Origin: JACQFZ01 sp036381895
GTDB lineage: Bacteria; Pseudomonadota; Gammaproteobacteria; Acidiferrobacterales; Sulfurifustaceae
Direction: 5' to 3'
DNA: 64,000 bases
NCBI GenBank assembly: GCA_036381895.1
Contig: DASVBY010000052.1
Coordinates: 1-64,000, forward strand
Every line of letters begins with the position of its first letter. The first letter of the stretch is position 1. This document shows positions 8,794-17,275 of this stretch, piece by piece. The position numbers and the translations under genes are program-made. The notes under the pieces are model-generated. The model ran no database searches. It had not been told where the DNA came from and saw only the letters and a list, made by a program, of their open reading frames with translations.

Positions 8794-11700
8794 CTAGGTT
8801 CCGGTCTCGCGCAACCCGTCCGCCAGGCAATGCGCGATCCAGAGCGCGGTCAGCTTCTCCTGGGTGCTGTTCTGCTTCAGGCGCTCGTTGAGCGCCGCGA
8901 AGTCGACGCGGTCGAGCGGCTGGTCCTGATTGAAGCAGCTGAAGACGTAGCTGATCCTGCCGGTCGCGGGGTCGCGGTGCGGCTGCAGGCACTGCGCGCA
9001 GATTTCCTTCATCATGCACTGCATCGGCGAGTTGATCGAGCCGATCGCCGTGTGCCCCGGGCGCAGGTACGGCGCCAGCACCGTGCGGCGCGCCTCCGCC
9101 ACGGCCGCCATCATGCGATCGGAGCCGATCGCGATGATGCGGTCCGTCGCCGCGAGCGGCAGCGGCTGCTCGCCGAGATCGCCGCGCGCATAGGCGAGCA
9201 TGCCCTGCACGATGTTGCCGACGAACGCCTTGTCGTTCGGGCGCTCGGGGGTGAAGCCGGGCGCCTCGTCGCAGCACCAGACGACCACGTCCGACGCCGC
9301 TTCGATCTCGGCGACCTTGTAGCGGTCGATCGCCTTCTTGTAGCCCGCGAAGTAGAGCACGCGGTTGCCGGCGCGCTTGAGCGCCTGGCCGATCGAGAAC
9401 AGCACCGCGTTGCCGAGGCCGCCGCCGACGAGCGTCACCGTCTCGCCGCGCGGGATCTCGGTCGGCGTCCCGGTCGGCCCCATGAGCACCACCGGTTCGC
9501 CGCGTTTGAGCAGCGCGCAGAGGCTCGACGAGCCGCCCATCTCGAGCACGATGAGCGAGATCAACCCGCGTTCCTTGTCGACCCAGGCGCCGGTGAGCGC
9601 AAGGCCCTCCATCGCGAGCGTCGTTCCCTCGACTTTCGGCGCGTACGCCTCGAAGTTCTGCAGCCGGTAGAACTGCCCGGGCTCGAAACGCCGCGCGGCG
9701 GCGGGCGCTTCGACGACGACCTCGACGATGGTCGGCGTGAGCCGCACCACCTCGTGCACCCGCGCGCGCCAGTCGCGGTTCACGCGCGCCAGGAATTCGG
9801 CGTCGGAGAGCGCAGAAGCGGCGGGCACGCGTTCGAGCACGCGCGAGACGGCCGGGTAGCCCTGCTTCGCGCTCGCCATCGCCTTGACGACGTTGCCGAA
9901 GTACGTGGGATGCAGGTCGCCGAAGTAGCTGAGGAAGCGGCCGTCCGGCTCGCGCGCGAGCAGCACCTGCGGCTGCTCGGGCTTCGCGTGGCCGCGCGCG
10001 GGCTCGACCGGGCGGCCGTCCTCGTCGCAGGCGCTGAAATAGCGATCGCCGATCCGGAAGCGCGTGCGCCCGGCGGCGTCCTCGCGCGCCAGCACGGTGT
10101 TCGGCTGTGTGCCGGCGGCGATCAGGATCGTGCGTGCGGGGAGCTCGACGTCCGCGCCCGCGCTCGTGCGCATCTTGAGCGCCCGTGCGTGGCCGTTCGC
10201 GTCGATCTCGACCGCGAGCGGCGTGAGCCCTTCGGCGAAGCATATGCCTTCTTCGAGCGCCTTCTCGACTTCCTCGTGATTGAGCGTGTACGACGGGCTG
10301 TCGATCAGGCGCTTGCGGTAGGCAATGGTGGCGCCGCCCCAGGACCGGAGCAGCCCGATGATCCGCGCCGGCCGGTTCTCGCGCGCCGCGGCCGCGCGCT
10401 CGCGGCGCAGCGCCCGGGCGTGCTCGAGGAACTCGTCGGCAATCGCCGCTTCCTCGGCGCTCCACGCGCGGCGCACCGCCGCCTCGCCGCGCTCGCGTAC
10501 GAGGGTTTCGTAGCGCGCGAGGAACTTCTCGACCTGGACCGGGTAGTAGGCGAGCGCCTCGGTCGCGGTGTCGATCGCGGTCAGCCCGCCGCCGATGACG
10601 ACGACCGGCAGGCGCACCTGCATGTTCGCGACCGAGTCCATGCGCGCTGCACCGGTGAGCTGCAGCGCCATGAGGAAATCGGACGCGGTGCGCACGCCGC
10701 GCGCGAGCCCGTTCGGGAGGTCGAGCACGGTCGGGCGTCCCGCGCCCATTGCGAGCGCGATGTGGTCGAACCCGGCCGCGAACGCGTCGTCGGCCGTGAC
10801 CGTGCCGCCGAAGCGCACGCCGCCGACGAGCGCGAACCCGGCGCGGCGCTCGAGGAGCAGCCGGATGATCTTGAGGAAGTTCTTGTCCCAGCGGACGGTG
10901 ATCCCGTATTCGGCGACGCCGCCGAAGCCCGCCATCACCCGCTCCGCGAGGTCCTCGCGCAGCTCCGCGATGTCGCGGATCGGCCGGAACGGCACCCGTG
11001 CCCCGGATGCATCGACCCCGGAGAGCGCCGGATCGAGCGGCTCGATCTTGAGGCCGTCGATGCCGACCACGGTGTGGCCGTCATTGAGGAGATGGTGCGC
11101 CAGCGTGAAGCCGGCCGGTCCCATGCCGGCGACGAGCACCCGCTTGCCGGTGGCGGCGCGCGGATACGGGCGGCGCAGATCGAGCGGGTTCCAGCGCGTC
11201 AGGAGGCCGTAGATCTCGAAGCCCCAGGGCAGCTCGAGCACGTCCTTGAGCGTGCGGGTCTCGGCCTGCGGAATGTTGACCGGCTCCTGCTTCTGATAGA
11301 TGCAGGCCTTCATGCAGTCGTTGCAGATGCGATGTCCGGTGCCCGCCACCATGGGGTTGTCGACCACGATCATCGCGAGCGCGCCGATCACGCAGCCTTC
11401 GGTCTTGAGCTTGTGGAACTCGGAAATCTTCTCTTCGAGCGGGCAGCCGGCGAGCGTGACCCCGAGAGCGCTCTTCTTGAACACCGGCGGCGCCGCCGGA
11501 TCCTTCGACTTCTCGCGCAGCCCCTTCGAGCACGAGTCCTTGCCCTGCTCGTGGCACCAGATGCAGTAGTGCGTCTCGCTGAGCGCGCCGGCGAGGTCGG
11601 TGCCCTGGTCCGTGAGCCCGAAACCCGAGCGGCGGCGCAGGCGCGCGGCGTCGATGGCGTGCACTGCGTAGCCGCCCTCGGCGGTCGTGCGCAGATGCGG

Positions 11701-12417
11701 AATCAGGCGCAGCGGGTCGAGCGGCGCCGGGTCCTTGAACAGCGGGCTTCGCGGATGCCGCGCCCGGCCGGCCTCCGTGAGCGTGGCCCAGGCGGCATAG
11801 CGCGCCGCGAGGCCGAGCGCTTCGGCATGCGCCGCTTCGTCCTCGAGCCAGGCCATGACCCGGCGGGCGAAGGCGAGCTCGGTCAGCGGTTCGCCGAGCT
11901 TTGCGACGAGCGCGCGCTCGAGCGCGGCGCCATCGAGCGCCGCCGCCTCCTCCGGCTTCACCTGCCGCAGCGCCTTGCGCTGCACGAAGCGGCGGCGGCA
12001 GGCGTAGATCGGTGCGAGCTCGTGATGGCGGGCGGCGAGCGCCGCGATCTCGGTTCGCAGGCCGAAGAGCTCCCCGATGAAGTCCTCGAGATGCGGCGCG
12101 AGCGCGATCAGGAGCTCCGATTCCGCCTTGGGTGGCAGGGCGTCCGGGTTCGTGCGCGCGGCATCGAGTCGCTCGGCGAGCGCCGGGTCTGCCGCTCCCA
12201 GGGCCTTGCGGAACGCGGCATCGAGGCGGAGCAGGCCGTCGCGGGTGTAGAGATCGGTGAACTCGAAACCGAAAGCCAGGGACAAGCTCGTCATGACGTG
12301 TTGGACATCGAAACCAGCCTCGATCGCGCCCGCCGCGGCGCCGGCGGCATCCTCGATTCGGGCGTAAAGATCACGGCCAGGCATTCTAGAGGACCGCGGA
12401 GAATACCTGCTTAACAT
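8794..12417 (-). CDS. Fused GltD-like / ferredoxin-NADP reductase-like multidomain flavoprotein
   Basis: 1207-residue protein joining three parts. Residues 1-260 are helical and unfamiliar. Residues 284-375 hold cysteine groups (CIWC, CSKG, CPLE, CVIG, CNDCMKAC), suggesting Fe-S clusters. Residues 425-800 form a GltD/NfnB-like FAD and NAD(P) module (GMGPAGFTLAHH; VVIGGGLTAIDTATE). Residues 850-1207 form an FNR/PyrK/NfnA-like module (FEPGQFYRL; GGGLGNAVLFSIG) with a terminal Cys group (CMMKEICAQC, CFNQDQP) resembling a [2Fe-2S] site. The layout matches NfnA plus NfnB, the electron-bifurcating ferredoxin:NADP reductase, in one chain. Alternative start at 12384 (1196 residues); neither start has a good ribosome site. 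Activity is inferred. Confidence 0.85.
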   Translation of the reverse strand: MLSRYSPRSSRMPGRDLYARIEDAAGAAAGAIEAGFDVQHVMTSLSLAFGFEFTDLYTRDGLLRLDAAFRKALGAADPALAERLDAARTNPDALPPKAESELLIALAPHLEDFIGELFGLRTEIAALAARHHELAPIYACRRRFVQRKALRQVKPEEAAALDGAALERALVAKLGEPLTELAFARRVMAWLEDEAAHAEALGLAARYAAWATLTEAGRARHPRSPLFKDPAPLDPLRLIPHLRTTAEGGYAVHAIDAARLRRRSGFGLTDQGTDLAGALSETHYCIWCHEQGKDSCSKGLREKSKDPAAPPVFKKSALGVTLAGCPLEEKISEFHKLKTEGCVIGALAMIVVDNPMVAGTGHRICNDCMKACIYQKQEPVNIPQAETRTLKDVLELPWGFEIYGLLTRWNPLDLRRPYPRAATGKRVLVAGMGPAGFTLAHHLLNDGHTVVGIDGLKIEPLDPALSGVDASGARVPFRPIRDIAELREDLAERVMAGFGGVAEYGITVRWDKNFLKIIRLLLERRAGFALVGGVRFGGTVTADDAFAAGFDHIALAMGAGRPTVLDLPNGLARGVRTASDFLMALQLTGAARMDSVANMQVRLPVVVIGGGLTAIDTATEALAYYPVQVEKFLARYETLVRERGEAAVRRAWSAEEAAIADEFLEHARALRRERAAAARENRPARIIGLLRSWGGATIAYRKRLIDSPSYTLNHEEVEKALEEGICFAEGLTPLAVEIDANGHARALKMRTSAGADVELPARTILIAAGTQPNTVLAREDAAGRTRFRIGDRYFSACDEDGRPVEPARGHAKPEQPQVLLAREPDGRFLSYFGDLHPTYFGNVVKAMASAKQGYPAVSRVLERVPAASALSDAEFLARVNRDWRARVHEVVRLTPTIVEVVVEAPAAARRFEPGQFYRLQNFEAYAPKVEGTTLAMEGLALTGAWVDKERGLISLIVLEMGGSSSLCALLKRGEPVVLMGPTGTPTEIPRGETVTLVGGGLGNAVLFSIGQALKRAGNRVLYFAGYKKAIDRYKVAEIEAASDVVVWCCDEAPGFTPERPNDKAFVGNIVQGMLAYARGDLGEQPLPLAATDRIIAIGSDRMMAAVAEARRTVLAPYLRPGHTAIGSINSPMQCMMKEICAQCLQPHRDPATGRISYVFSCFNQDQPLDRVDFAALNERLKQNSTQEKLTALWIAHCLADGLRETGT

Positions 12418-12431
12418 AAGTCAATGCAAAG

Positions 12432-12450
12432 AACGTAAGGACTTTACGTT
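12432..12450. promoter_or_regulatory. Perfect 7-bp inverted repeat, putative operator
   Basis: AACGTAA, a 5-base spacer, then TTACGTT. It lies 14 bases upstream of the first possible start codon of the fused flavoprotein gene and about 200 bases upstream of the divergent lipoprotein gene. The AT content contrasts sharply with the surroundings. A dimeric regulator is expected; the cognate factor is unknown, and the sequence is not the FNR consensus TTGAT-N4-ATCAA. Confidence 0.5.
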
Positions 12451-12646
12451 ATGACTCGCCGGCCCCGTACGCGCTCATGGGTTGCGGCGCTTCTCGGCGC
12501 GGGCTCCGCATACGTCCGGCGCCTTCGGGCATTCCCGGCGCGACCCGGAAAGCACGGTAGGAGTGTCTGGCGCCCGCAACCGGGCCCGGGGATCGATGTC
12601 CTAATCAGGCATCCCGGAGCACGGAAAGCTGCACAAGGAGTGTGTC

Positions 12647-13288
12647 ATGTGGAGATATCTGCACATCGCCGCGGCCCTGATCGGGGCGCTCGCGGTGAGC
12701 TGCTCGACGACGGCGCCGGAGCGCCAGGAGGCGACCGCCAGCTCGCTGGTCGAGCTGCGCGATACGGTCGCCTCGGCGCGCGGGCAGCTCGAAACCACGC
12801 TCGGCGCGCTCATCGCGCTGATGCACGCTTCCCCGAACAAGGTGCAGCAGGCGTACAACAACTATTCCACCAACGTCAGCGCCATGACCCAGTATGCCTC
12901 GCGCCTGGAGCAGGGCTCGCGCGACGTCGACCGGCTGGGCAGCAACTGGCTCGATTCCTGGCGCCGGTCGCAGCAGCAGGTGACGGACCCGGAGCTGCGT
13001 CAGATCACCCAGCAGCGGCAGCAGGAGGTGAGCACGCGCCTCGACAACATCGAGCACTCGCTGCTCGCGGCGCGCCAATCGTTCGGGCCGTTCGTGCGTA
13101 ATCTGCAGGACATCCAGAAAGTGGTGGGCAACGACCTTACGCCCCACGGTCTCGCCGCGGTGGGGCAGTCGGACGTCGCCCAGAACGCGACCGAGAACGG
13201 CAGGGCGGTGGGGATGGCGCTCGACACGGCCCTGTCGGACCTCGAAGCGGTGATCCAGGCGATCGCGCCGCAGCAGGCGCGGCGGTGA
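12647..13288 (+). CDS. DUF2959-family lipoprotein
   Basis: 213-residue outer-membrane or periplasmic lipoprotein. A short signal peptide ends in the lipobox AVSC (Cys at residue 19). The rest is almost entirely helical with heptad-like spacing and no cysteines, and resembles the DUF2959 family seen in gammaproteobacteria. An AAGGAG Shine-Dalgarno about 12 nt upstream fixes the ATG. Function unknown; homologues are often near envelope-stress genes, but nothing here confirms that. It faces the small membrane-protein gene at 13304-13597 tail to tail. Confidence 0.85.
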   Translation: MWRYLHIAAALIGALAVSCSTTAPERQEATASSLVELRDTVASARGQLETTLGALIALMHASPNKVQQAYNNYSTNVSAMTQYASRLEQGSRDVDRLGSNWLDSWRRSQQQVTDPELRQITQQRQQEVSTRLDNIEHSLLAARQSFGPFVRNLQDIQKVVGNDLTPHGLAAVGQSDVAQNATENGRAVGMALDTALSDLEAVIQAIAPQQARR

Positions 13289-13303
13289 AGCACGGCGCCG
13301 GTC

Positions 13304-13597
13304 TCAGCACGCACGGCGCGGCCGGCGGACGCGGGTCGCGAGCCATAGGGGCCAGAGCACCCCGAACCCGAACGCGAACAGTCCTCGGACGAACGGGCGG
13401 TGCGGGAGGCGCGGGTATACGTCGAAGCCGTAAGCGGCCCAATGTCCGCAGGCGAGCCAGAAGAAGAACAGCCACGTCCACTCGAGCAGACCGAAGGAAT
13501 CGAGCAGCGTGAGCGCGCCGAGCGCCGGCGTTATCACGCCGAAGACGTGCTCGATCGCGTCGTGGATTGCCTCGAGGCGGCGCATCGTGGCGTTCAT
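13304..13597 (-). CDS. Small hypothetical membrane protein
   Basis: 97-residue protein of no recognised family. Two or three hydrophobic segments are visible: VITPALGALTLLDSFGLLEW, LFFFWLACGHWAAYGF, and GLFAFGFGVLWPLWLAT. It ends in a basic tail, RVRRPRRAC. The start at 13597 is the first in-frame ATG followed by protein-like composition; the upstream extension is Pro/Arg-rich and probably not translated. The gene converges with the lipoprotein gene to its left. Function unknown. Confidence 0.6.
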   Translation of the reverse strand: MNATMRRLEAIHDAIEHVFGVITPALGALTLLDSFGLLEWTWLFFFWLACGHWAAYGFDVYPRLPHRPFVRGLFAFGFGVLWPLWLATRVRRPRRAC

Positions 13598-13706
13598 GAC
13601 AATGGCGCCCGCGCCCGCGCGGCGGGCGCAGGCGACGAGCGGGCGCAATGTATCAGGACTTGCACGCATACGGGCCGGCCGCCCGCCGTGCGCACAATGG
13701 CGGGGT

Positions 13707-14144
13707 ATGAGCGGCATGCGCGCTCTCCTGCGGTACGCCTGGGCGTCTCCCGCGACGCTGGTCGGGCTCGGCGTCGCCGGCTTCGCTCTGCTCGCAGGCG
13801 CCCGCGCCGCGATGCGCGAAGGCGTGCTCGAGGTCGCGGGCGGCGGGTTCGGGCGCGCCGTTTCTCGGCTGCCGCCGCTGCTGCGCTTCAGCGCCATAAC
13901 CCTCGGGCACGTGGTTCTCGCCATCGACGCGGCGGCGCTCGAGGAATGCCGCTGTCACGAACGGGTGCACGTGCGGCAGTACGAGCGTTGGGGCGTGCTC
14001 TTCTTTCCGCTCTACGTCGGCTCGAGCCTGCTCGCGCTCGCGCGCGGGCGCGATCCGTACTGGGAGAATCACTTCGAGCGCGAGGCGTACCGCGCGGAGC
14101 GCAGCGCGCGCCGCCGTTCCGTCTCGCGTGCCGTTCGGGACTAG
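13707..14144 (+). CDS. Small membrane protein with an HExxH zinc-peptidase-like motif
   Basis: 145-residue protein with an N-terminal hydrophobic anchor (residues 15-33) and a second hydrophobic stretch at 60-75. Residues 84-88 read HERVH inside CHERVHVRQYERWG, an HExxH metallopeptidase signature; Glu residues downstream in ENHFEREAY (residues 120-128) could supply a third ligand. Then comes FFPLYVGSSLLAL. The protein is shorter than known gluzincins, so catalysis is not assured. The ATG at 13707 is preferred over longer in-frame starts because the extension lacks protein-like composition. Similar short HExxH proteins are annotated only as hypothetical. Confidence 0.72.
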   Translation: MSGMRALLRYAWASPATLVGLGVAGFALLAGARAAMREGVLEVAGGGFGRAVSRLPPLLRFSAITLGHVVLAIDAAALEECRCHERVHVRQYERWGVLFFPLYVGSSLLALARGRDPYWENHFEREAYRAERSARRRSVSRAVRD

Positions 14145-14300
14145 AGCACTGCCATCGTTGGGCTCGCCGTCTACTCCCGCACCGCGCCGCGGGGTGCGCG
14201 CGGCATCGTCTGGCGGCGCGTATGGACAACCGCGCGCGCCACTTATCGACGAGGCGCAGCCGGCGCAAGCCGGGTTCGGCGCGACGCCCGCCGGGCGCGG

Positions 14301-14780
14301 TCAGCGGCGCCCGGAATCGAGCTTGCTCAGCTCCGCACGCAGGCGTTCGGCGTTGCGGCCGAGGAAGTCGGCGATGACCGCGAGCTCCTGCTCGCTGTAG
14401 CGATCGAGGAGCCGCGCCAGGGACCGTCGCGTCGAGGAATACAGGTTCGCGAGATCCGCGAGGCGCTCGGGCACGGATTCCACTACGACGCGCCGGCGGT
14501 CCTTCGGATCCGCGCGGCGCCGCACGAATCCTTTCCGTTCCAGACGATCGATCAGGTTCGTCACCGACGCGGTCGCGAGCCCCGAGTGCCGGGCGATCTC
14601 GCCGGCGCTCAAGGGGCCGAGCCGCTCGAGCAGGCCGAGCGTCTTGTAATCGGTCGGGTTGAGGCCGAACCGGCTCGCGACCGCGGCGTGGAACAGGACC
14701 GTCGCATCGCTGTGCTCGCGCCCCACCCGAGCGAGCTCCGCGAGGAGCTCCTCGCGCCCCGACGACGATTTCGCTTTCAT
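14301..14780 (-). CDS. MarR-family transcriptional regulator
   Basis: 159-residue winged-helix regulator. The recognition helix is in SAGEIARHSGLATASVTNLIDRLE (residues 58-81), and the wing has the family hallmark DPKDRRRVVV (residues 91-100). Dimerisation helices form both ends. It lies 12 bases downstream of a small membrane-protein gene on the same strand, so the two are probably co-transcribed. A 22-bp imperfect inverted repeat upstream of that gene (15275-15296) is the likely autoregulatory operator. The ligand is unknown; MarR proteins usually respond to phenolics or oxidants. Confidence 0.9.
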   Translation of the reverse strand: MKAKSSSGREELLAELARVGREHSDATVLFHAAVASRFGLNPTDYKTLGLLERLGPLSAGEIARHSGLATASVTNLIDRLERKGFVRRRADPKDRRRVVVESVPERLADLANLYSSTRRSLARLLDRYSEQELAVIADFLGRNAERLRAELSKLDSGRR

Positions 14781-14792
14781 GCCAGGCGGGGC

Positions 14793-15242
14793 CTAGAGGA
14801 GGCGGGCGGCCGCGACCAGCGCGACCAGCATCGCGCTGCAGGTCGCGAGATCGAGCGGCAACCGCCCGAGGCTGCGCCGGCTCCAGCGCCGCGCGGCGTC
14901 GGCGTCGATGCTGGCGGGATCCGCGCGCTCGAACGCGAGCGCCTTCGGGATGAAGTCGAAGGCCGACCAGATGCGCATGGCCGCGTGGGCCGCAGCCGCG
15001 ACCAGCAGGGGCGTGCGCACGGACGGTGCATCCCAGGCGGCGGCGAGCGCGGCGATCAGGAGCAGCTCGAAGGCGGTGTGCGCCGGGATCCAGAAACGCT
15101 TGCGCGAGATGCCGCCGCGCTGCGGCTGAATCAGTTCCGGCTTTCGCGGCCAGAACGGATCGACGACCGAGTATTCGTACAGGGCGCCGCCCAGGGACGC
15201 GAGCGCGAGCGCGGCGGCGAGTGCGACGAGGATCAACGACAT
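14793..15242 (-). CDS. Four-helix membrane protein paired with MarR
   Basis: 149-residue integral membrane protein of no firmly recognised family. Four hydrophobic segments are visible (LILVALAAALALASLGGALY; AFELLLIAALAAAW; PLLVAAAAHAAMRIW; CSAMLVALVAAARLL), with a polar loop VDPFWPRKPELIQPQRGG after the first. The start is ATG at 15242; a longer frame to 15287 would run into the putative operator. It precedes marR by 12 bases in one operon, so it is probably the main target of that regulator. Size and layout recall DUF1772/anthrone-oxygenase-like proteins, but this is a guess. Confidence 0.7.
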   Translation of the reverse strand: MSLILVALAAALALASLGGALYEYSVVDPFWPRKPELIQPQRGGISRKRFWIPAHTAFELLLIAALAAAWDAPSVRTPLLVAAAAHAAMRIWSAFDFIPKALAFERADPASIDADAARRWSRRSLGRLPLDLATCSAMLVALVAAARLL

Positions 15243-15274
15243 GTGACGACTCCATGCATCCGCGGCATGGCCAA

Positions 15275-15296
15275 ATATTACGATCAATCGAGATAT
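15275..15296. promoter_or_regulatory. Imperfect 22-bp inverted repeat, putative MarR operator
   Basis: ATATTACGAT, CA, ATCGAGATAT: 8 of 10 positions pair across the dyad. It lies 33 bases upstream of the membrane protein-marR operon in an AT-rich island. Size and symmetry fit MarR-type operators. The rest of the 350-base gap (15243-15592) contains no recognisable gene, only this site and the hairpin at 15541-15566. Confidence 0.5.
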
Positions 15297-15540
15297 ACGA
15301 CAAGACGAATTAAGCGGCCGGCGCGCGGGGAGGCGGGCAGGGCTGGAAGCGGCCGCAGAACCGGCCGCCGTCCGGAGTTCTCATGCGCCAGTCGCTGCAG
15401 GAGCGGCAGCGTCTTTCTCAGTACGAGGACCGGCGAGGGGATCTGGGCGGGTCCCGCGCGCGGTGCGTCGCCGACGAATCGCCGTGACGGCGAGCCGGTA
15501 GCGTTCGTGCGCGACGGGCGGGGCGCTGATGCGTGCGGAA

Positions 15541-15566
15541 GCGGAGCCGTGATCCCACGGCTCCGC
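15541..15566 (-). terminator. Strong hairpin downstream of azoR, probable terminator
   Basis: Perfect 11-bp stem GCGGAGCCGTG / CACGGCTCCGC with a 4-base loop, 27 bases past the azoR stop codon. A T-tract is nearly absent on the azoR strand (two T residues), so it may act as a GC-rich, tail-less terminator. Confidence 0.5.
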
Positions 15567-15592
15567 CGGTGAAGCCGCTGCCGGGAAAACGC

Positions 15593-16213
15593 TCAGGCGG
15601 CTTCGGTCTCCTGTGCGAGCAGCTTCTCGGTGCACGCGCGCGCCTGCGCCAGCCCTTCCTCGCGCGTGCGCGCGTCGATCGCGAGTCCCTCCGCGTGCAC
15701 GAACGTGACCGGCGCGATGCCGATGAAGTTGAGGAACTGCTCGACGTAGCGGGTCTCGGTATCGTCCGCCGTCCCGGCGTAGATGCCGCCGCGCGCCGCG
15801 AAAACGATGGCGCGTCTGCCGCCGAGCAGACCGACCGAGCCGTTCTCGGTATAGCGGAACGTGACGCCCGCCCGGGCGACGTAATCGAAGTAGGCCTTGA
15901 GCGTCGACGGAACGCTGAAGTTGTACATCGGCAGCCCGAGCACGATCAGATCGGCGCGCTTCAGTTCGTCGATCAGCGCGTCCGACAGCGCGACCGCCGC
16001 CCGCTGTTCCGGCGTCCGCGCGCCCGGTGCCACGCTGAACCCGCGGAAGGCCTCGGCCGTGAGGTGCGGGATCGGATCCCGCACGAGGTCGCGCACGATC
16101 ACGCGGCCGTCCGGGTGGCTTTCCTTCCAGCGCGCGACGAATTCGTCCGCGAGCCGGGTCGACTGGCCGCTCCCGGAGAAAAGGCTGGTGTTGATCTGAA
16201 GCACGGTGTGCAT
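15593..16213 (-). CDS. azoR: FMN-dependent NADH:quinone reductase / azoreductase
   Basis: 206-residue flavodoxin-fold enzyme that reduces quinones and azo compounds with NADH, cytosolic homodimer. Hallmarks are the N-terminal FMN phosphate loop SGSGQSTRLADEF (residues 14-26), the PMYNFSVPSTLKAYFDYV stretch (95-112) and ARGGIY (140-145). The length equals typical AzoR. The long frame continues upstream without protein character; ATG at 16213 gives the normal N terminus MHTVLQINTS. It is divergent from a LysR gene, with a LysR-type box in the gap, so induction by a quinone or phenolic through that regulator is likely. Confidence 0.95.
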   Translation of the reverse strand: MHTVLQINTSLFSGSGQSTRLADEFVARWKESHPDGRVIVRDLVRDPIPHLTAEAFRGFSVAPGARTPEQRAAVALSDALIDELKRADLIVLGLPMYNFSVPSTLKAYFDYVARAGVTFRYTENGSVGLLGGRRAIVFAARGGIYAGTADDTETRYVEQFLNFIGIAPVTFVHAEGLAIDARTREEGLAQARACTEKLLAQETEAA

Positions 16214-16255
16214 GGGCTGTTGTTCCTCGTTTTCTTGGTGCCCCGCATTGAAATA

Positions 16256-16272
16256 TTTGTCTGGCAGATAAA
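16256..16272. promoter_or_regulatory. LysR-type dyad between azoR and lysR
   Basis: TTTGTCT, GGC, AGATAAA: 6 of 7 positions are symmetric and it contains the T-N11-A form of LysR boxes. Placed in the only AT-rich part of the 105-base divergent intergenic region. Confidence 0.45.
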
Positions 16273-16318
16273 AAAGGCGAAAAATTTGCCCGAAAGGATC
16301 GACTGAATCGATGAGTGC

Positions 16319-17254
16319 ATGAGCGAGTTTCCACACATCACGCTCGAGCAGTGGCGGAGCCTGCTCGCGGTGGTCGAGGCGGGCGGCTATGCGCAGGCGG
16401 CGGCAGCGCTGCACAAGAGCCAATCCTCGGTGACTTATGCGGTGCAGAAGATCGAGCGCCAGCTCGGGGTGAAACTGTTCCGGATCGAAGGCCGCAGGGC
16501 GGTGCTGACGCAGCCGGGACAAGTGCTCTACCGGCGGGCGCGAACGCTCGTCGAGGAGGCGCTGCTCCTCGAGCGCGGCGCGGAAGCGATGGCGGCGGAC
16601 TGGAAGCCGGAGATCGTGATCGCCGCCGACGCGCTGTTCCCCACGTGGCTCCTGCTCGACTGCCTCGCCGCGTTCGGCAAGGAGCGGCCGGAAACGCGCA
16701 TCGAGGTCTACGAGACCGCGATGAGCGGCACGGACGAGATGCTGCTCGAGGGCAAGGCGGATCTCGCGATCTGCGCCCTCGTGCCGGAGGGCTTCCTCGG
16801 CGACCCGCTCATGCGCGTGCGCTTCATCGCGGTCGCGCACCCGGACCACCCGCTGCATCGGCTCGGGCGCGCGCTCACGCACCGCGACCTGCGCCGGCAC
16901 CGCCAGCTCGTGATCCGCGACTCGGGCGCGCAGCGCACGCGCAAGGGCAGCTGGCTCGGTGCGGAGGCGCGCTGGACCGTGAGCCACAAGTCGACGTCGA
17001 TCGCCGCCGCCTGCAAGGGCTACGGCTTCGCGTGGTATCCGGAGGTAAACATTCGCCGCGAGCTCGAGGCGGGGCTGCTGAAACCGCTGCCGTTGAAAGA
17101 GGGTGGCGAGCGGTTCGCGCAGCTCTATCTCGTCTTCGGCGATCGCGACTACGCGGATCGCGACACCGTGCGGCTAGCGGAGATCATTCGCAACTCCGTT
17201 TCCCGCGCCTGTACCGGGGAAGCGCACGCGAGGGCCGAGGGAAGCGGGGCTTGA
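16319..17254 (+). CDS. LysR-family transcriptional regulator, divergent from azoR
   Basis: 311-residue LTTR. The helix-turn-helix spans about residues 20-45 (AGGYAQAAAALHKSQSSVTYAVQKIE), followed by LGVKLFRIEGRRAVLTQPG and a type 2 periplasmic-binding-like effector domain. In many close relatives the divergent target is azoR or another quinone reductase, as here. The start is ATG at 16319; an overlapping ATG at 16315 is in another frame. Probably activates azoR in response to a phenolic or quinone and represses itself. Confidence 0.92.
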   Translation: MSEFPHITLEQWRSLLAVVEAGGYAQAAAALHKSQSSVTYAVQKIERQLGVKLFRIEGRRAVLTQPGQVLYRRARTLVEEALLLERGAEAMAADWKPEIVIAADALFPTWLLLDCLAAFGKERPETRIEVYETAMSGTDEMLLEGKADLAICALVPEGFLGDPLMRVRFIAVAHPDHPLHRLGRALTHRDLRRHRQLVIRDSGAQRTRKGSWLGAEARWTVSHKSTSIAAACKGYGFAWYPEVNIRRELEAGLLKPLPLKEGGERFAQLYLVFGDRDYADRDTVRLAEIIRNSVSRACTGEAHARAEGSGA

Positions 17255-17275
17255 CGGCGACGAGGGCCGGACGGC

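Noticed and set aside
8830..12414. 1194-codon plus-strand frame antisense to the fused flavoprotein
   Set aside because: Mirror of the codon bias of the minus-strand gene, which has clear domains; the plus frame has none.
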